NCBI GenBank assembly: GCA_036429605.1
Contig: JAVFKD010000005.1
Location: 1-42,963, forward strand
Length of the DNA stretch: 42,963 nt
Reading direction: 5' to 3'
DNA from: Cladobotryum mycophilum
Lineage: Eukaryota; Ascomycota; Sordariomycetes; Hypocreales; Hypocreaceae
The translations under genes were made by a program, and so were the position numbers. Under the pieces are notes generated by a model that did no database searches, was not told where the DNA came from, and saw only the letters and a program-made list of their open reading frames with translations. Below are positions 35,880-42,963 of the stretch, piece by piece. The first letter of the stretch is position 1. The number at the start of each line of letters is the position of its first letter.

Positions 35880-36135
35880 GGTAAACCCCCTTTTCTTTTT
35901 GCACTGATATGGGCTATTGCTCACGGGTTCGGGTCTTTACCCGTCTCTTTTTCTTTTCACGCTCCGCGGGATACGGGCTGCCGCTCACGGGTTCGGGTCT
36001 TTACCCGTCTTCTTTTCTTTTTACGCTCCGCGGGATACGGGCTGCCGCTCACGGGTTCTTTGGGTTTACCCGTCTCCTTTTCTTTTTACGCTCCGCGGGA
36101 TACGGGCTGCCGCTTATGGGTTCCACGGGTTTACT
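35880..36135. repeat. 64-65-bp minisatellite, about 3.5 units
   Basis: Units carry 'CGCTCCGCGGGATACGGGCTGC' and 'CTCACGGGTTCGGGTCTTTACC'; the CCGCGG core is at 35964, 36028 and 36093. It is inserted between two relics of the RecQ-like 3' end. Reading frames through it are composition artefacts. Confidence 0.88.
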
Positions 36136-36494
36136 TACCCTACTCTATTACTACTCTCTTCCATTACTTTTTTATACTCTTTATCTTCCCTTTTCCTATA
36201 ACACTACTTTCTCAACCCTTTTAATCCATGGTTTCAAAACCCCTCTTCTTACTATTACCATTGCCTTTACTACTATTATTATATTTATTACTGTATTGGC
36301 CATTTGAACTATGTTTTTCCTATTCTCTTATCCTTTACTTATAACTATTACTTTACTTGGAATTATTCTTCCTAAACTCACTTCTCTAACCCTTTTATAA
36401 CTATTATTTACATTACTTATTTACTTTTCTCTTTACCTTCTTACCCTATATCCCTTATTAATTAATTTACTATCTCTTACTCTCTTATTATTTT

Positions 36495-37110
36495 TAATCC
36501 CTAAACGTATATACTATTACTTTTATTTTATTTTTTAATTAATTTATAACTTATAACATACCCTATACAATCGACTACTCTTTATCCCTTTCTATTTTAC
36601 TCTTTCTCCTAATTATATTAATATTTCCTTTAACCCCTTACTACTATTAATTACAATACTATTTAAACCCGCTATTTCTAATATTATTTACCCCGTTGCC
36701 TTCCCGTAAAACCTGTATAAACCCTCGTATACCTCGCCTAACACCCCTTGCCCTTTACCCTCCTAAACTAGCTCCTGTTCTCGTCCGCTGCCCCTCTCTG
36801 ACATTCTCGCCCTCTCCGCCTCCCACCCATTATACCGTGCCTCTCACTTAACCCTTTCGAACCTCTCCCGGGTCTCCCTTACGCTTACCTCTTTTTTATT
36901 ACTCTCTTTTCTCTCTATTATCACTATCTTCTCCTCTGCCTCTATGTCCTAACGTCTTCTCTCATATACAACGCACAAACCCTTACCTTTCTCACATCCT
37001 ACTCTTTTTACCCAATCCTTTATTACTCCATCTGAAATTACCCTCTAATACCATTTACCTAATATATACTCGATCATATTTTCCTATTCCTCCTGCCTCT
37101 TTCTCTCTTT
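36495..37110 (-). pseudogene. Second, longer relic of the RecQ-like gene's 3' part
   Basis: Follows the order of 33205-34090 with an internal deletion: 'ACCCTATACAATCGACTAC', 'CCCGTTGCCTTCCCGTAAAA', 'CTCGCCCTCTCCGCCTCCCA', then 'ACCATTTACCTAATATATACTC'. Most differences are G-to-A or C-to-T, and the sequence is strongly AT-shifted; no open frame remains. 36136-36494 in front of it holds no gene. Confidence 0.75.
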
Positions 37111-37120
37111 TACTTTTATT

Positions 37121-37232
37121 TAACGGGCCCACTTATAACAACATCGTGTGCTTCTTACTGATTGACGGTAATTAATTTTACACTCTGTAACGGGCCCACT
37201 TATAACGACATCGTGTGCTTCTTACCGATTGA
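37121..37232. repeat. 45-bp direct repeat downstream of the giant helicase gene
   Basis: Copies at 37121-37165 and 37188-37232 (TAACGGGCCCACTTATAAC...GATTGA) differ at only two positions, both transitions. They lie 36 bp beyond the stop codon of the giant gene (37268) and could mark an element end or an insertion footprint. Confidence 0.9.
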
Positions 37233-37267
37233 TCTGCTGTTCCTTAAGCCCTGCCTTTGGCTTTATT

Positions 37268-40200
37268 TTATTTACTCCTGCCTGTATTATATGCCTTATA
37301 TACAATTGCCTCCCATAACACGTGCATATTGGTCCCCTGCGTCCCATGGAATTGAACCCGACCCGCTAACCACCTATACCACTCTGCTCTATCATCTACA
37401 TCAATCTTGAACTTCTCCTTTACCCACATCTTCATCGACGAGTGGCCCATTGGCAGTAACGCAACCGGAAGTACTTTATCCATATACATGCAGCCTTCAC
37501 CCTCCCCGGCGCTCTCGCGGGCTTCCTTGCACCAATCTGACGGTAACTTGCAGCGGAAACAACATGAGTTATCCGCGAACCGAATCTTCTGCCGTATACT
37601 ACTGTACCGCTCTTCCTTTACCGGCTCGCACTGGCTTCCCGGCCTCCTATGCCTTTGATATAACGTAACTGGCTGCCCTGCTGGTGTTCGTGTGCAGTTC
37701 CGTATATGGCATATCGCACATATATCCTGCACCTCGTCCAACCAACGTGTCAGCATGGCTACCCTCTCCCCCTCGCTCTTATTAAACGCTCTCCACACTC
37801 CTTCACTTGCCCTCCTCTCTCCCCTTGCGCTTTGCTCTTCTATCCCCACTGTGTTCTCCTTGTCTTCTTCCTCCATCGACGGCTCGCACCGGTCACACGG
37901 AATGGCTCCGGTAACATCAGCACATACCTCGCCAACCACTCCGTCCATAAACGACGATAATACTTCTCGGCGACACCCGGGGCTCTTTATAAACATCTCC
38001 ATCTGGTGTTTATTGACGTGGCTTACCTTATCGGTGCTAATCGCCTCCCACGGCGTCTTCCCGTCGTGTATAATAACCGACCGGACCTCCTCGCCCTCGC
38101 GCCGTGCGCCCCGGCCTGTCTGCTGCACGAAGTCAACTAGCCCGTATGGCATCTCCGCGTGTATGACGGCCACGATCCCCCCGATGTCGATGCCTGTGCC
38201 TAGCCCCGTCGTCGCCACGATCCATCGATGCCTGCCTCCCGCTGCCCATGATGTACGCGCCTCGTCCCGTGCCGCCTCTTCCATGTCCCCGTGGTGCGCC
38301 CCACACCCGATCTCTTCTGCCAGCGCTGCGCACTTAAGCTTCGACCGGCAGTATACTATGCCCTTCTGGCCACTTACCATGGTCGATCCAATGCGCCGTA
38401 CTAGATCAACCACTCGAGTATCCACAGCCCCGGCGCCTGGCTTGACCTGCTCCACCTCGTACCGGCAGTTCCGTTTCGTCGTACGGTCCCGGACTATCAA
38501 TGCCGACGAAGCTAGCATCTCATCCCGGAACCAGCGCTCAAACGTAACCGGCATCGTTGCGGTTAACAGCACTATTGGTCTCTTGAACCGACTTAATCCT
38601 TTCAGCTCACCCAGCTTTACCCGGTACGATACATCTGTAATCGCTGTGTGTGCCTCGTCGATGAATATACGCTGCAGTAGCCCATTGGCTTTCAGCCCGT
38701 CCACGTATGCATGGAAAGTCGGCACCAACGCCGTGTCCGCGCTCACGACGACCATCCGCGCCGCCCTCGGCAAGCTCTCTCTGACGGAGTTGGTCGTCGG
38801 CCGGAACTCGATCACATCCACGCCCATCTGCCTCGCCCGGTCAACCAAGTCTGCCATCAGCGCGGCGAACGGCACTACTACCACGCTCGTGCCTCCGCCG
38901 CTCATGATGGCCGGCACCATGAACAGCAAGCTCTTGCCTGCACCGGTCGGGAGCACGCATATCACCGACTGCTCTCCGCGTAGTGATAGAATTGTCCGCA
39001 TGCTCTCCATCTGCTTGGCTGACCGCCACGTTGACGTCGGGCCTATTAACGTCCGCAGCCCCCTGACCATCTCCCGCTCTACTTCCTCTTTCTCCGGCTC
39101 CGTCTTCCTCCTCTTGCTCGCCGCTGCCGCTCCGTCGCACGCCGCCTTGCGTTTCCAGCCGGCCCGGCCCTCGTCTCCTTCCATCAAGAACTGGTGCCAC
39201 AGCTGGCTGATCGACCGGTACGTTGTGATCATCTCCGGCGACAACCGGCCCGGCATCCCAACGTATACGGCGTAGTGCTGCCGCGCCATCTTCGTACCAT
39301 GCGTGCTCTGTAGATCCCACACAATGTTCCAGCTGCCCCTTACATCTGCTGCCTCGCCCGTCATCGGGTCTACCTCAATACCATCTTCATCATCGTCGTC
39401 ACCGGCCATCCCATCAACTTGCTTCATTACCAGCCCCCGGATCTTCCGCCCGAGCTCGATCGCCACTACGCGATATCGTCCAACGCCTAGCCTCATTTTG
39501 ATCTCCGCCTGCAGTAGACGTATCATGATCGAACTCAGTCGGTCCGTGTCCCAACGCTTCGAGTTACCGTTCCTCCACAGAAACTCTAAGCAGTTTTCTT
39601 GTGGCTCCGGCAGCTTACACTTACGCCGTAGCGCTCGCTCCGCCGGTAGTAGCCACGCAATGTACGCCACCATCATCCGCCCGATACGGTCTGGTAGAAA
39701 CCGGGCTACCTTGCGGCCGTTCTCGCGGATCGCCTTCATCTTGTCGCGGTCCGTCACGATCATGACTTGCCCCTCGTGTAGAAAGATATTGCGCATTACC
39801 TGCCATGTATCGCAGTGCCGTAACGTTGTCACTTCCGGCCCGCGTCCCGGCTGCCCTCCCCATACATGCACGAGCACCATTAACGCCTCTCGGAATACAC
39901 GTAGCTGCTGCATCCACCTCCGTACACCGGCTCGCTTCCACTGGTTCGTCGTTTTATCGAATATCGACGCTTCCATAGAACGCATTACCTTACCTGGCCC
40001 GGCGTCTAGCCACCCGTTCTTCTCGTTTGTCACAAACGACTGGCCGGCCCCGAGCCGCACCGTGGTATCGACAATCCGCTTCATGTCTATTCCGGGCCCG
40101 GTCCGATCCCACGTCCCGCCTAGCATTTGGTTCAGCAATTCGTCTGCCTGCACCGTGACTTTGCAAGCCGCCCGCTGGAAGTCGCGCACAAGCATCTGCT

Positions 40201-41767
40201 CCCCGTTATGGACCAGCGACTCGCCGTCATCCGACCAACGCACCGTCGGTGTTCCGCCCGTCTTGTTACGGTGCCCCTTGCCGTATGCCATCCAGTTGAT
40301 CACCTTACTCATGACGGTATAAGTGCCTATGCACATCCATGTCTCGTGCTCCTGCCGGAATCTAGTAAGCGCCTCTATGCTCACCGCATCTAGCTCCCGC
40401 GGCTCGTTCTCGAACCCGGCTTCTAGAAAGAACATCCGGGACAGCCATACCAGTGCCGCCAGTATGCCCGTATATAGATACGCCTCCATATAGCCTAGCG
40501 GGTGCCTGCGAATGCCCGCCGCCGCGCAGAAGCACAGCATTGCGTTGCTGTACATATCGCCGCCGACGCGTACCTTGATGGAAGCTATCATGAACCGGAA
40601 TACAGCCTGGTCAAGCGCAGCCGTTGGCACTCTCTCTCTACCACCTTCCTCTTCCTCTTCCTCTCCCTCTCCCTCTCCCTCGCTCCCACTCTCGCTATTG
40701 TCATCCTCGCTAAAGATATCGTTATTATTGTGTAGTCTGGGTTGTCCGACCCTGTCGCATAACTGCTGGTTCTCTAGCTCGCGGGCCACATCTGCCATTA
40801 AGCCCCATTGCTCGTCTGTGAAGCGCATCCCCAGCCGTGTGGCCGCTTCCTCGCGACCCATATGGTACGCCCTCCAGCAGAACCCCAAGTAACGGTGTCC
40901 GACGGATTGGTACTTGCTTTGTGACCTTTCCTGCGCAGTATGCCCGAACGGCCTGCTGTTTGGTTTGCCCGCTTCGATGCCGTGTAGACACTGCAGTGTC
41001 TCCTTCGGCACGCTGTCTAGTCGCCAGCTGCAGCGGTCTACCTCGCGATCAAAGCTCTCGCCCAGTCTCGTTAGTATCCGCACCTCACTCATAGCTTCAT
41101 TGTCCTCGGCTATTCTTGTCTTTATAGTAGTAGCCTTTGCTCGTATCCACTGAGCCGCGTCGTGTATCTCGCTTAGATTCCGGTCCCCGAAGTGCCTTAC
41201 CCACTTCATTTCCTTTACCCAAGTCGAGTCGTAGTCAATGCCTTCTTGCGTGTCGCCTTTCTGGTTCCGTTTAGTGTCCTCTTCTAATAGCTCAGCCTTG
41301 CTATCCGCGATTATCTTGTCCATTATACTCTCTGTAGCCATAGTTTCCGGTACAGTATCATCGCCATGAACCCTAACAATCCAGTATCTCGCATACCGGC
41401 CCCGCGACCACGTTTGTAGCTGTACTTCAGTCCATCGATCCCCTGTGGCCTCATGTTTGGCCTCCCTCCAATGCCGGGTAATATTATCACTTGCCGTAGT
41501 TAAATATCGACAGCTCGTGCAGCTGTAACCACGTAATGCCTTAAGCGATTCGATTGCTATAGCCCCATCTGCCGGGAGCTCTGCCACAATTGGATCATTT
41601 AATTGCATATGGCGGAAGTAATCTTTGATGTTCTGTAATACCTGCCCTTTTAAGTGATGTTCATGACGAAAATGTCTCTCGATACTGTTGCCCGGGCGAA
41701 TTGCACTCTTACACAATCGGCATATAAGTATATAATGCTCCTTATTAAAATATATATATTCTTCCAT
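37268..41767 (-). CDS. Giant OrsD-like / tyrosine-recombinase-like / RecQ helicase fusion, 1499 residues
   Basis: A single uninterrupted minus-strand ORF. Residues 11-105 hold two OrsD-type (DUF3505) zinc-finger segments (C16-C19...H32-H35; C83-C86...H99-H105). An acidic run spans about 354-376. Residues about 620-840 have a tyrosine-recombinase layout: 'GRGPEVTTLRHCD' (Arg642, box I), 'RYRVVAIELGRK' (Arg766, box II without its His) and 'THGTKMARQHYAV' (His823, Tyr832, nine residues apart as in integrases). The RecQ core follows: 'PTGAGKS' 940-946, 'DEAH' 1037-1040, 'LTATMP' 1068-1073, 'QQTGRGARREG' 1215-1225. C-terminal Cys clusters ('CAICHIRNC', 'CCFRCKLPSDWC') follow. OrsD and RecQ assignments are firm; the recombinase is my inference. 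Telomere-linked helicase genes are typically subtelomeric. No introns and no stops: probably active or recently so. Confidence 0.88.
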   Translation of the reverse strand: MEEYIYFNKEHYILICRLCKSAIRPGNSIERHFRHEHHLKGQVLQNIKDYFRHMQLNDPIVAELPADGAIAIESLKALRGYSCTSCRYLTTASDNITRHWREAKHEATGDRWTEVQLQTWSRGRYARYWIVRVHGDDTVPETMATESIMDKIIADSKAELLEEDTKRNQKGDTQEGIDYDSTWVKEMKWVRHFGDRNLSEIHDAAQWIRAKATTIKTRIAEDNEAMSEVRILTRLGESFDREVDRCSWRLDSVPKETLQCLHGIEAGKPNSRPFGHTAQERSQSKYQSVGHRYLGFCWRAYHMGREEAATRLGMRFTDEQWGLMADVARELENQQLCDRVGQPRLHNNNDIFSEDDNSESGSEGEGEGEEEEEEGGRERVPTAALDQAVFRFMIASIKVRVGGDMYSNAMLCFCAAAGIRRHPLGYMEAYLYTGILAALVWLSRMFFLEAGFENEPRELDAVSIEALTRFRQEHETWMCIGTYTVMSKVINWMAYGKGHRNKTGGTPTVRWSDDGESLVHNGEQMLVRDFQRAACKVTVQADELLNQMLGGTWDRTGPGIDMKRIVDTTVRLGAGQSFVTNEKNGWLDAGPGKVMRSMEASIFDKTTNQWKRAGVRRWMQQLRVFREALMVLVHVWGGQPGRGPEVTTLRHCDTWQVMRNIFLHEGQVMIVTDRDKMKAIRENGRKVARFLPDRIGRMMVAYIAWLLPAERALRRKCKLPEPQENCLEFLWRNGNSKRWDTDRLSSIMIRLLQAEIKMRLGVGRYRVVAIELGRKIRGLVMKQVDGMAGDDDDEDGIEVDPMTGEAADVRGSWNIVWDLQSTHGTKMARQHYAVYVGMPGRLSPEMITTYRSISQLWHQFLMEGDEGRAGWKRKAACDGAAAASKRRKTEPEKEEVEREMVRGLRTLIGPTSTWRSAKQMESMRTILSLRGEQSVICVLPTGAGKSLLFMVPAIMSGGGTSVVVVPFAALMADLVDRARQMGVDVIEFRPTTNSVRESLPRAARMVVVSADTALVPTFHAYVDGLKANGLLQRIFIDEAHTAITDVSYRVKLGELKGLSRFKRPIVLLTATMPVTFERWFRDEMLASSALIVRDRTTKRNCRYEVEQVKPGAGAVDTRVVDLVRRIGSTMVSGQKGIVYCRSKLKCAALAEEIGCGAHHGDMEEAARDEARTSWAAGGRHRWIVATTGLGTGIDIGGIVAVIHAEMPYGLVDFVQQTGRGARREGEEVRSVIIHDGKTPWEAISTDKVSHVNKHQMEMFIKSPGCRREVLSSFMDGVVGEVCADVTGAIPCDRCEPSMEEEDKENTVGIEEQSARGERRASEGVWRAFNKSEGERVAMLTRWLDEVQDICAICHIRNCTRTPAGQPVTLYQRHRRPGSQCEPVKEERYSSIRQKIRFADNSCCFRCKLPSDWCKEARESAGEGEGCMYMDKVLPVALLPMGHSSMKMWVKEKFKIDVDDRAEWYRWLAGRVQFHGTQGTNMHVLWEAIVYKAYNTGRSK

Positions 41768-42251
41768 GTTAAGTTTATTTTCTTATTAGAAAGTAAAGAA
41801 TATTTGGGTAGATTTAATTTACTCTAGAATAAATTTATAAGCCCATTAATCTTATTGACCTTTATATATTTACATTGGTTTCTATGCCAACTGTTTGTTA
41901 AATGTACTCTTATTAAACTACTTATTCAGCTGTGACAGCCTGACTCCATTAGGTTAGATAACAGGTTAGACCTACCTTTAGTTTCATAAGTGCGACTTAC
42001 CAGTTAGTATTGTTTCGGTAAAGCCTCGGATAATTCGACCAGCCAGAACACCAATCCTACTTACCCCCTAAGCCCCTACTCACTAAGTGAGTGCAACAAC
42101 CACTGGTAATCAATGGTACTGCACGGGTTCATTCCCGTAAGAACGAACCTCACATTCATTCAAATCAGAATAAACCCATTCCCTAAATAAACCCTTATGT
42201 CTCCCGGGTAAAATTAGTTTAGCCAGTCGCTAATACAGCTATTCACTATAG
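41768..42251. repeat. Upstream region of the giant gene with a diverged AT-rich repeat
   Basis: 41985-42235 looks like a diverged relative of the 4764-5205 repeat ('TTCGGTAAAGCCTCGGATAA', 'TTCGACCAGCCAGAACACC') and contains a double palindrome at 42126-42176. Presumably includes the promoter of the giant helicase gene near 41768-41850; no clear core element is seen. Confidence 0.55.
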
Positions 42252-42690
42252 TATAACGACCTAACCTTACACTTATATCATTAACCAAGAATGGACCCAT
42301 TTTTAGTGACACTCATGCAAGCTATTGATTAGAACACAGTCACGGCAAAGCTTCGGACAATTTAACCAATTACAATCGGCTCAAACAAGATCAACTCGAG
42401 CACACACAATAGCTCGAACATAATTAATTCGATCCATCACGACTACTAGATCATTAATTCATTTCTATAAAAATAAAACCTTATATTCATTCATATTATA
42501 ATAAACTTAATCACTATATATACTAGCCTGTATCTCTTTTTTATGTATCTAGTCAGTCCTTAATAATATTGTTCACCATTAGTACTTGATACCTAAACTG
42601 TAACACTTTATCTTATTACTCAATATCGCCCTAATCCACTGAAAACATCAAACCGTAATCTAAGTTATTTTCTTATTAGTAAACAACCGG
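42252..42690 (+). repeat. AT-rich dispersed repeat, copy D
   Basis: Same order and orientation as 4764-5205: starts TATAACGACCTAACC, then 'CCAAGAATGGACCCA', a double palindrome at about 42458-42507 and 'CCTAAACTGTAACACTTTATC'. 42691-42963 after it has no recognisable gene; a few CCTTAACCC/TAAACCC telomere-like words occur. Confidence 0.78.
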
Positions 42691-42963
42691 AATATCATAC
42701 ATAGCTACCTAATGCCTAAACCATAAACCCATAGCCTTACCCTGATCCATTAACGTAAACCCTATAATTTAAGTTATTCTTGTTGGGAAATGCCTGGAAC
42801 ATCACAAGTTAAACCCTGTTACTTTCATAACCCTTAACCCCTCCTCGAAAATTTTTAGCCAATCAGCGTATCGGTCCAGCAGTAACCGATTTTGCAACAA
42901 TGCACGGGCCAAGTTGACCAGTTTGTATGGGGGATTCTAGCAGAATCTCCGGTGAATAATACT

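Noticed and set aside
35838..36307. Overlapping plus-strand frames with repeated Leu/Arg-Gly units
   Set aside because: They read through the 64-bp minisatellite in all frames, so they reflect the repeat rather than a gene.
37331..37400. tRNA-like A and B boxes on the minus strand
   Set aside because: GGGTTCAATTCC resembles a B box and GTGGTTAGCG an A-box end, but the T stem does not pair, the anticodon arm is missing, and the stretch is coding for the helicase C-terminus.
37692..39275. 527-codon plus-strand frame
   Set aside because: Antisense shadow of the giant helicase gene; Ser/Thr/Pro-rich composition without any domain.

Overview
The window looks like a subtelomeric, repeat-rich compartment of a filamentous ascomycete, probably a Sordariomycete (genus not determinable by eye). 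The evidence is short introns of about 47-60 bp with CTGAC/CTAAT-type branch points, a NACHT-WD40 (fungal NLR) gene, pogo/Fot1-like and MULE transposons, interstitial TTAGGG repeats, RecQ-like helicases of the telomere-linked type, and C-to-T nonsense changes of the kind left by repeat-induced point mutation (RIP). GC-rich gene islands (about 14.4-20.1 kb and 21.3-30.1 kb) sit between AT-rich or pyrimidine-rich repeat blocks.

Layout, left to right. 0.27-0.86 kb: minus-strand remnant of the N-terminus of the giant helicase that is intact at the right end. 1.2-2.15 kb: 3' end of a non-LTR retrotransposon with a restriction-like endonuclease domain. 2.64-2.76 kb: interstitial telomeric repeats. 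2.84-4.71 kb: complete but mutated pogo/Fot1-like transposon. 4.76-6.33 kb: copies of an AT-rich repeat, two of them forming a large inverted repeat. 7.06-10.81 kb (minus): NACHT-WD40 NLR pseudogene with 13 near-identical WD40 units. 10.98-13.88 kb: MULE with 125-bp inverted repeats and a perfect 9-bp target duplication. 14.46-19.88 kb (minus): five-exon SNF2-family ATPase gene with eight internal TAA/TAG codons; every intron carries a dispersed double-palindrome element. 21.33-30.08 kb (plus): three co-oriented genes, namely a small Cys-rich protein, a GQHR-motif (ParB/DUF3723-like) protein, and an intact five-exon gene for an unrecognised protein of 1197 residues. 30.2-31.67 kb: 25 copies of an invariant GC palindrome. 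33.2-37.1 kb: three decaying copies of a second RecQ-like gene's 3' part, plus minisatellites. 37.27-41.77 kb (minus): intact 1499-residue ORF joining an OrsD-like zinc finger, a tyrosine-recombinase-like domain and a RecQ helicase. 41.98-42.69 kb: more copies of the AT-rich repeat.

Two mutation patterns cut across the window. (1) I count 25 internal stop codons in otherwise conserved frames; 24 are TAA/TAG and one is TGA, and most stand where the family or a sister repeat has Gln (CAA/CAG) or Trp. This fits RIP. (2) All eleven frameshifts I found can be explained by one missing base in a mononucleotide run of 5-7, which suggests either slippage or homopolymer errors in the assembly. Only two large ORFs, the 1197-residue gene and the OrsD/recombinase/RecQ gene, are free of both.

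The strongest candidates for something new are the OrsD/recombinase/RecQ fusion (possibly a self-mobilising subtelomeric element), the double-palindrome element that fills introns, and the three-gene cassette followed by the GC-palindrome array.
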